From the NCBI RefSeq assembly GCF_000003815.2, contig NC_049981.1, positions 17,607,062 to 17,671,061 of the forward strand: 64,000 bases of DNA, written 5' to 3'. The position numbers were made by a program, and so were the translations under genes. Below are positions 24,201-35,300 of this stretch, piece after piece; positions within the stretch are counted from its first letter, which is position 1; each line of letters opens with the position of its first letter. The DNA comes from Branchiostoma floridae. Taxonomy: Eukaryota; Chordata; Leptocardii; Amphioxiformes; Branchiostomatidae. The notes beneath the pieces were generated by a model. That model worked only from the letters and a program-made list of their open reading frames with translations. It was not told where the DNA came from and made no database searches.

Positions 24201-24283
24201 GAAATTGAAACCCTGTCCTCGGCTTATCAGAGTTCTTCCTCGCAGACAGATCTTTAGTCACCTGTAATACTCACCTCTGCCAT
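15232..24283 (-). CDS. LAMTOR3: LAMTOR3 (MP1), Ragulator complex subunit
   Basis: Six minus-strand exons in transcript order: 24275-24283, 18792-18826, 18490-18548, 17748-17881, 17407-17470, 15232-15305. All phases and GT/AG ends agree, giving 124 aa, the length of the human protein. The first exon codes only Met-Ala-Glu. Diagnostic segments are [44 protein letters not shown], a stretch ending NSTANT, and a C-terminal helix ending RQAVDVA. The fold is a roadblock/LC7 domain. LAMTOR3 pairs with LAMTOR2 in the pentameric Ragulator on the lysosome surface, anchors Rag GTPases and mTORC1, and scaffolds MEK1-ERK. Intron 1 (5.4 kb) contains the foldback element, the hAT-like element and the dyad array. 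I regard the identification as secure. Confidence 0.95.
15600..15725. repeat. Dispersed repeat in the last LAMTOR3 intron, related to 48360-48450
   Basis: The words GTGTGG, GGGCACTGTCCTAT, CACCATCTGGTGTGGGAAGG and ACTTTAACTAA line up in order with a stretch near 48370-48450 (CACCATCTTGTGTGGGAAGG). The two are copies of one dispersed family; no ends were defined. Confidence 0.5.
16190..16900. repeat. A/T-rich low-complexity stretch with TACCATTTT and TGTAAAT words
   Basis: Several imperfect copies of TTTACCATTTTTTGTAAAT and related words cluster at 16195-16440, followed by strongly A/T-rich sequence to about 16870. It lies inside the last LAMTOR3 intron and shows no coding potential. Confidence 0.45.
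17298..17344. repeat. Perfect 14-bp inverted repeat with 19-base loop
   Basis: CCAGTCAGAAGCTC at 17298-17311 is matched by GAGCTTCTGACTGG at 17331-17344. It lies 63 bases past the donor of LAMTOR3 exon 17407-17470, inside the following intron, and would form a stable hairpin in the pre-mRNA. Confidence 0.7.
17908..18250 (+). mobile_element. tRNA-derived SINE, copy A
   Basis: An RNA polymerase III A-box-like TGGCAGAGAGG near 17921 and a B-box GGTTCAAATCT near 17964 show the tRNA origin. The body has words shared with the other copies: CCTTGGGAAAGGCAC, CATCCCTCAGATAG, AGGTCCCATGT, AAGAGCCACACCTCAA and GTGTGGATCAA. It lies in the LAMTOR3 intron between exons 17748-17881 and 18490-18548, antisense to the gene. 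Confidence 0.75.
19286..21550. mobile_element. Foldback-type element with long inverted arms made of CCGCGG-bearing tandem units
   Basis: The left end starts TACCGTGGCCGACTGGGAC and the right end is its reverse complement, finishing GGCCACGGTA. The same six bases GTTAAG flank both sides (19280-19285 and 21551-21556). Each arm (left to about 19855, right from about 21131) consists of 42-bp units containing TTCCGAGCCCAGTTCCAA and GTGCCGCGGCAG, mixed with 24-bp units GGTTTTCC...GCCGCGGCAG. The units are inverted between the arms. The 1.3-kb middle carries a reversed SINE fragment and a CAT microsatellite but no transposase. Long inverted, internally repeated arms are the mark of foldback (FB) transposons. 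Stop-free frames on both strands here come from the repeats, not from genes. Confidence 0.8.
20670..20835 (-). mobile_element. tRNA-derived SINE fragment, copy C, inside the foldback element
   Basis: On the minus strand an A-box-like TAGCGCAGTGGG is followed by CCTTGGGAAAGGCACTTTAG and ACTCAGGTGAAAATGAGTACC, matching the SINE family. It lies in the middle of the foldback element, so it inserted there or was carried by it. Confidence 0.65.
21783..23163. mobile_element. hAT-like non-autonomous element with 8-bp target duplication
   Basis: The ends are inverted repeats TAGGGATGCGTACC at the left and GGTACGCATCCCTA at the right. A perfect 8-bp direct duplication GTCACGCG flanks the element (21775-21782 and 23164-23171). 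Eight-base duplications and termini of the form YAGGGATG are typical of hAT elements. The interior is full of short palindromes (GGTCCGGACC, TACCGGTA). A second element (21943-22869) is nested inside, so the original insert was about 450 bp. No transposase was seen. Confidence 0.85.
21943..22869 (+). mobile_element. Hairpin-ended octamer element nested in the hAT-like element
   Basis: It starts ACTAGAGTTCCACGAACACA, followed by TACCTTTGCCA. It ends with a CA/GA-rich tract and a hairpin of the type ACCTTAGCCA-TTC-TGGCAAAGGT. At least five exact octamers (ATGCAAAT or its complement) lie in TTAATTATGCAAAT / ATTTGCATAAT modules. Insertion inside the hAT-like element shows it is the younger of the two. 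Confidence 0.75.
23367..24071. repeat. Array of 18-bp dyads TCACTGGNNNNCCAGTGA with about 31-bp spacing
   Basis: About fifteen copies, exact or with one to three changes. They start at 23367, 23410, 23441, 23493, 23525, 23556, 23587, 23618, 23660, 23693 and 23724, then after a gap at 23963, 23992, 24023 and 24054; a half copy is at 23472. The sequence between dyads varies more than the dyads themselves, and the commonest step is 31 bp. The array begins about 200 bases inside intron 1 of LAMTOR3, counting from its first coding exon. It may be a minisatellite or a clustered protein-binding site. Confidence 0.75.
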
Positions 24284-26303
24284 TCCTATACTGGCGGTTG
24301 TATTCACTTCACTAGTAGTTGACAGCAGTAGAAATCTAAGTTCGCTGTGGCAGTGGCGAGGTGGTGATGACTCTCTTCCGGATCCCGTGACCTAGCGTCA
24401 GATTCCTATCTATATCGCTAGGAGGCGCATTTGAGCGGTGAGTCGTACTTTCTGGTATAGCGCCTCGGCTTTCTGCTCGGCAGCTATATAAATAGGTTCA
24501 ATGCTCGGGCTACTTTCCAAGAGCTCACGACCTCTTGGATCAAGCACGTTACTACAAAACGCAGCGGCGCGAACTTGTGAAATTTCCTCAGTCAATCATC
24601 ATTTAACGGTACACAACTTAGCCCCTAGTTGGATCATTCCAAAAGTTGCGTTCAACATGTCAGGAAGGTTGAGGAAATGACTGAAAACAACAAGTATGGC
24701 ATACCGAACTCTTCATTCATGTTCTTTCATATTTTCTTTGCCTTTGGAATTAGGCATCATACATTATTAGTTTTTCGGTATCTTCGTTTTCAATATATGA
24801 CATGTTTTCACTCATTTTTTTTGCAGCTGATTTGTACAATTTACAGTATGGTGAAAACGTTTTAAGAACGAAAATTGCAGCACGGGCCAGGATGGGTGTC
24901 ATCCATTTAATCAATTACCTTATTGATTGGAATCGCAGATGCTGTCTATGTCGCTGACACAGCCGACGCCGCAAAACGTTTATTTCCCCTGGCCTATATA
25001 CTGTCTCCAAACACGGCTCACCACAAGGCTGTCAATTTTCATTGCACTTGAGGTAATTTTATGAGTCATCACAATAAACAGGCAATTCATCATTAGTTGT
25101 TCCGCAACTGAAAACATATACGTCATTCGTACCCAATGTGCACCTGTACACGTAAACCTATCGTGAACAATTGATCTAAGCTAACTGAAACCTGCGGTGT
25201 GTGCTACAGCTCATGCAACTAAGCAAGACACTAACTTCTTTCTATTTGAATTTAAAGCATTCCTCATTTTGTCGACGCCTTCGTGAGCTTTCATGGCATG
25301 AAGAACACGACCCACTCTGATCACAGTTTCCCCTTGGATTACTCACCACTTAAGCCCCCTTCACACGAGAGCGCGAATGAGCCGGAATGCCGTCGGAATG
25401 AAAATTGTTTTCTATTCCTGGCAATTCCTTGCAATTCGTAGTGTGTTCTTACTGCATTCCAGCTATTTGTGCCCGTTCTTTTGGCTAGCCCGAAAGTTTT
25501 TGACATGTTAAAAACTATCGAGGTGCATTTGAAGTGAAGAAATATCGAATGGCATTCATAGTGGATTCCAAGTGTATTCTAACTATTCTATTAAAACTGC
25601 AGTCGGACCGCATTTTGTGGCATTCCAACATTAGTCGAAACATTCTTATCTCATTCGATTGAGAACCGAAACGGCAAGCCACCTCGAATCCTGCTCGAAT
25701 GTGGCCGAATGAATATCTGGAATACAGTCAGAATATCTAGAATGTACTACGAATTCACAGGAATAGAAAAGAATTTAAGGCCCATTTGGAATTCCCACCG
25801 AATGTGGCACAAATTTTGCAAATACTTCATTCCGGCTGGTTCTGCTTGATTCCTGCTGATTCGGTTTCAGTGTGAAGGCCCTATTACAAATGAACTTCCA
25901 AGTGAACGTAATGACCAGAATGTTTGAAATATATCGCTAAAAGGCTCCATACTATTTATTTATCTATGCCCCGAAATATGAGTTGTGCACCTTACATCTG
26001 GGTGAGACCTTACATCTGGTTGTGCACCTTACATCTGGGTGCCTTATTGATCACCTCTCGTACATATGCCGTAAACAATTGTATCTTGTACTATCTATAG
26101 ATCTAGATACCGGGTCATGCGGAGCCACGTATGAACCAGGATCCAGCAACAATACACGCCGTGTATATATGTCACCTCCCTGACACATCCGTGTTGTCTT
26201 TCGTTGTACATGTGTTACCCCAGTCACAAATCTCTGAATTCTTAATTTCATAACACTAGTTTCGCTCCTTTTCTGAGTGTTTGGTTTGATAAGGGCAGTA
26301 CCG
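24284..26303. other. Divergent intergenic region between LAMTOR3 and P4HA
   Basis: The two start codons face away from each other with about 2.0 kb between them, so both promoters should be here. The part nearest LAMTOR3 (24284-24600) is relatively CpG-rich and free of recognised repeats, which suits its promoter and 5' UTR. A TIR element fills 25354-25881. No TATA box or other motif is clear enough to call. Confidence 0.5.
25354..25881. mobile_element. TIR element built from GGAATG-like words
   Basis: The left end reads GCCCCCTTCACACGAG and the right end TCAGTGTGAAGGCCC, an imperfect inverted pair. Between them GGAATG, GAATGCC, ATTCCGGC and related words recur on both strands, so the interior is itself composed of degenerate short repeats. 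There is no open reading frame, and the target duplication was not resolved. Confidence 0.6.
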
Positions 26304-29300
26304 ATGGACCGATCTATCCGTATAGTACTCTATGTCGTGTTCCCGGCGATGTTGTACACCAGAACAGACGCGGGGTTTTTCTCGTCAGTCGCGCGACTGG
26401 AGAAACTGGTGACGGCAGAGAGGGAGATGGTAGCTACGGTGAAACAGCACATTCAGAATGGTGGGAAAGTGTCAACAGATATGCAACGGTAACTTCCCCT
26501 TGTTCCTTTTAGAAGGGCAAATCACTGCTCTTACGTAAAAGTTGTTGTAGTTATTCACCTTGTAGTACCTAGTAGCACATACATGTAGGTCAGCAAGTTA
26601 ACGTTTCCTTGCTGTTTCAGTAACACTAGCAAGTATATTTAGGGATGGCCGGGCTTCTCCTCGACATGAGACCCCTAGCCCCAATTTTACATCCCCTCCG
26701 AAAGATGTCGTACGTACATGCACTACAGCCAAGAAGGTTAGAACCGTCTTGGTACCGCTAATTACACCCATTTACACTCCGCCGGCCAGGTCACGGCCGT
26801 CGCACAAAATATTGTAATTAAATGGAAACAAGAAACCCACAGTGTAACCCGCAGCACCATGTTGTTCACACATGGTTAAAGCCCCCAAGGTCGTTTGTGT
26901 TCCCATGGAAAGGAAATGGTCTACCCAGGATTTTAACCAAGCGCTCGGACACAATTGTGTTTTGCCCCACCCCAAAAGGCCTTGGGCTCGAGACCAGTAG
27001 CATGCTTAGATGTTGTGCCCTCGGAAAGGCATTTTCATCACTTCACTCGTGTAGAAATGAGTACGTAGCTTTGTTTAGTACCGTCCCTCGGATAGGACGT
27101 TAAATGGAGGTCTCGTGTTTTAGGAGAGCCACACCTCGAACACGTTAAAGAACCCATCACACTCATCAAAAAAGAGAAGAGATCCTTCATAGAGTGAGTG
27201 GATCAATTAATTATACATATGAATCTGTTTAGATATACAGCTGGTATTCTTCAATATAACCACAGTGTACATGTGTTACGCCATGAGGCGGTGTACCGGA
27301 TATGCAATAGCCATTACAAAACAAAAACTAGAGTTCGGCGACCTCATACCTCCAAGAATATTTAGAGCTTTTGTTAATTTCATGCAAATGACTTAACATT
27401 ACCATGATTTATGCATGGTGTTGTTCATCATTGAATAATGTACAGTACACATGTCACAAGTAAAATTCCCAATTCAAATCATTAATCATTAAGTTGTTTT
27501 GCAGTTTCTGCATAAATTATGCAAATAAGTTCCTCATTTGCATATTTGATATCTGCATATGTTCCACCGATTATAATTAACAAGTGTTACATTTATCGAA
27601 GTCCAGTTATTGCAAACAATGGAACTATATAATTTCCTCATTAATTATGCAAATTAAGTCCTTATTTGCATAAAATGCATATCATTATGAACATCTTTGC
27701 CTAAGCTACCTGCATACCTGAAATGCAGGCAATCCGCCGTTCCTTTCTGCAGTTATCCTCTTTGGAGTGTCTTGACAAAAACGCCCCTGCAGTTCCACTA
27801 TTATATGTTAGGGGACTGAAACTTGCCCCACTTTGTCATGACGCTAAAAGCTATCTACCATCCAAATGTCACGACCATATCACGTACGGAACAAGAGATA
27901 CATTGAAAAAACTGCTATGATAGAATATTCTCATTAATTATGCAAATGTACTCCTATTTTGCATAATTGGTATTTTATCTTGTACAACATTGTCTAAGGT
28001 ACCTACATACCAAAAATCATGAAAATCCGTTGTTCCCTTCTTGAGTTATCCTCGTCAGAAGTTTTTGACAAAAATGCCCCTGCTATCCCAAAACTAGACG
28101 CTAGGGGGCCCGAACTTATGTCATTGTTTCCTGAGCACAAGAGCTATCTAATACTTAAAAATCTTGACCATAGCATGTTCAGAACACCGAGATAGCAAAA
28201 CCGGAAGTTGCGCTGCAGTACCAAGGTCACACACCAGGGGGCCCAAAATTGGCCTTGACCTTTGTCTTCCCAACCCCTATTCACATACCAAATATCATCG
28301 TAGTCCATCAATAGGTTCTTAAGTTATGATGTTCACAAATATGCGGACACACAGACACACACACAAACACACACACAAACACACACACAGACACACTCAA
28401 AACTATACCTCCATTTTTTCATGGAGGTAACAAGGGCCATATTCACCATTGATCCAGTTCTGTTAATGTCAGCTGCAGCATGGAAAGACACACAGTTCTT
28501 GATCACTGTCTAACAGAAATGTTTCACGCAGTTATTTCTATGCGCGAGAATTACTTCTCATAAATGTGCGTCGAGAATATTAAACGAGCGAATCAATTAC
28601 TATAGTACACTAAAAAAAATCACTAAGTCCTTTTGGTATTTTAAACGTACCGCCAACGTAACTCATGTGTGCGTAGGCAAGAAAATGGGGGTAATGTTTG
28701 GCAAATTGCACACAAAAAAAGAGTAAGACCACACCGTCATTTTAAAATGGGTTATCGCATTTTTTTATATTATATGATAAACAAAGCCGAACAAACATAA
28801 TTTGTGTTTCTGGTTACCCGACCTACCCTAACCTAAGGCCTTGGATTGAGGAGTGGGGTGGGGGACCGCTGGCAAGAGACATGAAATTTTGTATCTGACA
28901 TCTATCTGGTAAAATTCAAAATAGTACCGACCTGTATATCACACTCTTTTTCACAGATACAGGCTTTGAACAGATGATGTAATAATGTGTAGCAATATAA
29001 TGTACTACTTCTTTGTTCAGTTTATTCTGCTCGTACAACTTATTTATGTAACAGTTATGACAACAATATGGTGTTGAAAATACCAGTGTCTGGTGCATTT
29101 CATCTTTAACGTTACATTGTTAAACTGTTCTTGTTCGATGAATTCGGCAGAAATGCTCGAAGTATGAAATGATTAATGATGTAAATGTGCTTATATGGTG
29201 CAGTAGATTGTTATACAGATTGCCTTATTCAGAATATTTCCACTTTTAACACTCTGATTTTGCTAAGGTTCGCTAACGTTACCTACCGACCCTAATTCAG

Positions 29301-32300
29301 TTAGGAGCGCCATCGGAGACACAACGCTGATATCCCAGGTCTATATAGAGCTAAGACCTACTAGTAACTAAAATGGGTACAATCTGTGCTCATTTCAGAT
29401 ATGTCAACAGTTTTGAGAACAGCTTTTCAGCATCAAAGCGCGAGCACATTGCCCACCATCCCGTCAGGGCTTACTTACTGATCAAGCGACTCAGTAACAT
29501 CACTTCATCCGAGGCCCAGATGCTGACAGGTTAGCCGAAACCTCACTGTCAATCACAATTAGCCATTCAACCACTAATTAGATTGTAATCAGCCTTGTGC
29601 GTCTGCGTCTGCGTGTGTGTGTGTGTGTGTTTGTGTGTGTGCGTGTTGGTGTGTGCATTTTTGAACGAATGAATACGGTTGTTCAACTGCTAATTGTGAC
29701 ATGCTACGTACTCACCGATGTCCTCTTTTAATTTTGTGAAAAGGAAAAGAAGTGCAGCTACCAACCGCAGAAGACTTGCACATGACGGCACTTGCGCTGA
29801 TAGTACTTCAAGACGTGTATAATTTGGACATGCGCAGACTTGCCCTAGGGCAAATTATGATGGTATCACAATCATCCAATGGCGAAGAGTTTCAGACGAC
29901 AGAAGTTTGTAGTGAGGATCCGAGCTCTACACTGGGTCCCTCAGACACGTACTATATTGGGGAGGTAGCGTGTAAAGAGAACAAGTTTTACCAAGCCGTG
30001 TTTTGGTTCAACCTGACCTTAGAGAGAATGAGAGAGAATGAGAAGACTTTGTTGAAGGTCAGTAGTGAGCCAACGGACCGGCGTGGTCTGAGGAGGTTGG
30101 ATGTTCTACTGAAACTGGCGGATACCGTCCAAAAGGTAACAAAATATTGGATAAATGTTGAATGTCAACAGGAAGAAGTAAAAGTATGTTTTGCAAGTTG
30201 TAGGGCATGCGTTATATGGATTAGACGTACCGAAACAATAATTGTCACTCTAACAGTTCTGATAATGTGGTGGAATAATTCAAGTATTACAACAACATTT
30301 ATCACAGGACTTTAAAGGCAGAGTTGGAAGAACGTGTACACAGTATACTTCAAATCATTTTATTTCCTGGCTCTCTTTGTTTAGATCAAGTGGGACCAGA
30401 CTGTGTTTATGGCCGTGTCGAAGTTGGGTAAGTGTTCTATATTTACACACCGACGAGTGTGGGCTTCGCCTGTTTCCGTAAATTTTGTTTACAGTTGAAT
30501 ATCAGCTAAATCATCAATGCCATGGGCCATGGTTGTTAGACTGCTTTTTCCCACTTACCTTGTATCTAATTTAGGGCCATAACTGTGGGTGCAGACATTA
30601 TCATCGTAGACTTAACGTACTTTACCTGTGCGTCGCTAGTCGGCGTGACAGTAAGGGAAAATTGGGGGAAAATTCCCAGATTTGGCGCAATGATTTGCCA
30701 CAAGCAGGCTCGGCGTAGTGTTGACCTACCTCTATGATAGAAAATGTCCCACTAAGTGCCTTCCTCTTGTACTTTTTTGTCAGGTGCACAGAAGACAGAT
30801 GCCAATGGCAATGCTGATGGGCTGAGGCATCTTTCAAGACTCTTAGAAAACGCCATATCGTCGTTAACGAAGCCTATAAGAACGGAGATTCCTCATGTCA
30901 ATTATGAAAATCTATGTCGTCTTGGTGTTCTCAAGGTTGGCAACACATTTGTCAGAGTTTTTTCCTTGTCAGTTATACTTATAGCCATTTGTAACTTGAA
31001 AACATCAAGTTCGTTTCTCGGGAGGGGTTATGAAAAATCGAAGGAAATTGGGATACCGAACAGAATATCACTATACAGTAGCTGTCCTAAGGTGCCGCCT
31101 CGCAAACGGTCGTTGTCATTTCAAACGGTGAATGCCATTTCGTAGAGTCAGAACGGTGTATTGGCACTGTGATGTTTTGCGGCAAATTCTGGTCACGGGG
31201 GAATGACCGCGGTATCTGCAATGGGGTCTATTGAAATGGTGCTCGCAATATCACCCCCCCCCCCCTCCCGAAAAAAGCTATGCTCAGATATAGTATTGAC
31301 TGGTCGGCATCGCTGAAATGGCAACGACCATTTGCGGGATAGAAACCAGTGTATAGGCACAGAAGCACATGTAGAGACGATGGCGGGACACATATCAATC
31401 TATTATGTTTAATTGACAAGTAACATGATCATACCGCTGAAAATGCAAAGACATGTTTACCGTCATTTGAAGTAGGATTATCTTTTTTTAGAACCGAGCT
31501 CCACACCCAACGCTTACCTGTAGACATGTCCGCTCCAGCCCGTACACCTACCTCAGTCCTGTCAAGATGGAGGTTCTGCACGAGGGAAGCCCATTGGTTG
31601 TTCTGTATCATGACGTCATCACTGACAAGGAGGTGCAAAAAATAAGGGACATGGCGCTCGCTAGGGTAATAGTAACTAGTGTTTGTTACCTCCGTGCGTA
31701 TGGAGGTATTTGCTGTGTACGGAAATGTATGCCAGTATGTCAGTAGAACTTTATATATATATATATATATATACATGTATTAGAAAATCGGATTTTGATT
31801 ATATTTTGTATGTGAGTAAGTCTTGCGTGGGTCGATCAGTTGGTTGGCTTACTAGTATTTGGTTGGTTGGTTGGTTGGTTGGTTGGTTGGCTAGTCTTGC
31901 TCATTTACGTTAAATGTGGTAGCAATCTGAGTGTATATACAAGTAGGACATTAGGAACGGAAACAACAAATGGCCGCTATAACGCAATAGTGAAATCGTA
32001 CACTCAGTTTTATGAATATTTCAATAAATCACTTCTCCGCAGATGGAGAGATCTCCAGTAGTCGCCGACGATGGAGGGAATATGTTCAGCAAGACAAGAG
32101 TCAGTGAAACGTAAGGAAATGCATGTATATATACACCAAAAAGCAGTTACTCAAATGATTTTGTAAACGGTCAAAAGACCGGTCAAAAGACCGTTTCCAA
32201 AATCATATCCAGTTGCTTGATAAACTGCTTTTTGGGGTATTTCATCACCTGGATGTCTAACCTTCATTGATGTAAACGCCTGTATAGTTGTTTTATTTAA

Positions 32301-35300
32301 CATGTACATCATCCTCTGAAAATTTGGTGGTCATATGATAAGTAGTTTACAAGGGACAGGGCTAAATAGCATGTTTAAAACCTGTACATTTTGCTGGGGT
32401 CCAAATGAACCCTAGTCTGAATCGACACTTTCCTCTTTAGGCCACAGCAAGTAAATTTTATGGATGACATCCTCTGCAGACTGCAAAAATAACGAGATAG
32501 GGCGAAAAAAACAAGATGGGTAAAAAAAACAAGATGGCAAATTTTCAAAATAGACGTTGTAACAAGACTTGAAGTGACAAAATATGGCATCGCAGTCAAC
32601 AAGGCATTCATTCCTGTACTTAAGAAGTGCACAAGTGTAGCTTAAGTGACACTAGTATGGTAGACTAGTATCATTAACCATGTTGGCAACTACACTCATA
32701 GCTTCCATAGTTGTGCCACTTTTACAACTATCTATCAAGTTGCACCTCTGCAACTGCAGTCAATGCTACAGAGTCTCTAGTGTCAATTCTACATTCAATG
32801 ATTAGGTTACAACACAACCTTTACCCATTTTCGTCTATCCGGCCTTCCCTGAAGAAGAAAAAAATTCTTTTTTTTTCTGAAATCAGGCAAAAATTAATGA
32901 GAGCGCGGATGTCATCCATAAAATTTACTTGCTGTGGCCTTATGGATAAACTAAACTGTAACAGAAATAATTCAATTTTCCTCTTTAATTTCGCAATTAT
33001 TCTGTCAATCTCCGTAACATATAGATAGGGTTAAATGAAATTACTAAATGTAAATTTTGTCTCTCTGTTTCGTCCGAAACCCAATTTCCAGTGGTTGGCT
33101 ATTCGATACTGAACACACTGTGATCGCAAAACTGAGTCGGAGAGTTGAGTATATTACCGGTCTGGATGTCAACTGGCCGTATGGAGAAGCGTTTCAGGTA
33201 CAAACACCATGTTACGTACGGCATACAACAACTTTCGTATTGTCAATTCGACTTCACCTTCACTAATGCAGAAAGAGTCTCACGTGTCGACAGATGCTGT
33301 GGGCTTGTAACAAAAACATCGTACGGAGTACTAAATTATTTGCACCCGCCTCATGGATATCGCTTGATAGTTAATTCTCCAAGTGGAAAAAAAGATGTAA
33401 ATGCAGTGTAAACGAATGAATTTCATCTCGTTTTGTTGAGACCGCAAAAGCGCCTACGTTGTAACTAAACGTTTCTTTACGTTCGGGACCGTGTTGTTAA
33501 CAGCTTGGCTGCAGTGTTGCCATGAGGAATGTGACAGACGTGTTGGCTTAACTTGGCTATGTCTTTGTTGTGAATGACGAACCAGATTGTCCGGTGATAA
33601 CATTATCCATGGACGTTATAGTTTCACTGTTAAAAAGCATCCAAGTAATGTGCATTTATGTAGGAGTGGTTGTTATAATAAATGTACTTTCTTCTCTTGC
33701 TTATGATTTGCTAAATATGTTTCAGGTCCTGAACTATGGACTGGGAGGATTTTATGAGCCACATGTTGACTACTTCAGGGTAACGTTTGGTTTCTGCGTT
33801 TGAGGGTTCTATCTTATTGATAAATGATATAAATTAATGGACGAAATACTTGCCGGTAACGTCTATCATCAAATCTTTTTCCTCGCAATTCATTTTGTCT
33901 TCTGAATAGATCAATGGTTGCTGTCAATTCATTTGCATTCTCTATACAAACCCTCGCTAGCGGGTCATATGACATACTTCGGAGAATCTCTGCTTCACCG
34001 GGCTGAGGTTTCTACATTTCTCAACATGGTCTCCAGCTACCTGACAACCAATCAGATTATCATATACTGTATTGTATCAACAAATGTAAAAATGATTATC
34101 TGTTTGGCTTACGGGTAGTTAAGGGACGCGAATGTTGAAGTGGAAACAACCTGGTAGCAGAGCCTCTCTCAATGTACGTTATACATACTTGTTACGTGGT
34201 AACCATTGAGTAGTAAAAAATTAAACTTTCCTTAGTGCACATGTTAATGTTGATTTATTGTTCTTGCTCACACCCTTTAGGATGAACAGCCGGCGCTGCT
34301 GACTAACGGCCAAAGGATTGTCACGTTCCTATTCTATGTAAGTTTACATGGCTATGTCTGATGACAATTATAATTTTATCCGTCTTATGAATCTTCTTCT
34401 ACTAATCAAAAGCCTTAATCTGAAAAGCCTTGAAAGACGGGATGATGGGTTTCTCACTGTGAGCTTCGGCCTGTCCAAGTTGTTGTTGTTAATCCCAGGT
34501 CCCCGAATTTAAGAAATAGCCAGAGAGCGTATTTTTTACCTGAAAATCTACCCCATCATATTGGACAGGGCCCGAGAACCTCAGCCGATCCCTTGTAATT
34601 ACTGCCGAATGATTCAGAGATCACAGACTCGTCGCGAACCGCCTTTCCTACTGCGGGACAGGGAATGCGGAGGGTTAGAGATGATGGCTATTAATGATCT
34701 GGATTTATTATAAGCAACGTGTTTATCCAGAACGTGCACTTTGGGGAGGAGTGTTTTAGGAGATAGAAAATATCTACCAATAAGTATTGTACTTCGGTCC
34801 CTGAAAAGTTTTTTTCAAGGTCTTTCGACACACAAGACATCACATTTTTAAACTAGAGTTCCACGAACACATACCTTTGCCAAATATACCAGGTTTGTTA
34901 TGTAGAATGATGTCTGCAGACAAATGCGTTACTCATTTCATTTTCTTTATAATTATATGCATGGAGTTGGTTTATAAAATTTCGGCATTGATTATGCAAA
35001 TTAGATCCCAAGTTACAATTAATTGAAATCAAATTGTATCAAGCATTACTTAAGCTATCAGCATGCCAAAAATCATGATGATCCTTTGATCCATTCTTGA
35101 TCCACTCGTCTCTTCCCTCTTTCTCAGTTACATATGTGACAACTTTGATGAAAGTACTATAATGGAATGCAGTGGATTTATCAACTTTTCCTAATCAATT
35201 ATGCAAATTAGCTGTTAATTTGCATAATAAGTATCACATTATATAAGTCTTCACTAAGGCTATCTACATGCCAAAAATCAGGACGATCCGTCAACACGTT

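Noticed and set aside
24410-24595. 61-codon minus-strand frame just upstream of LAMTOR3
   Set aside because: It would need a TTG start; the nearby ATG is in another frame and stops after three codons. It is probably LAMTOR3 promoter/5' UTR sequence.
29752-30315. 187-codon frame taken as an intact gene
   Set aside because: Its first part is P4HA exon 3 (29744-30135); the remainder after the donor at 30136 is intron.
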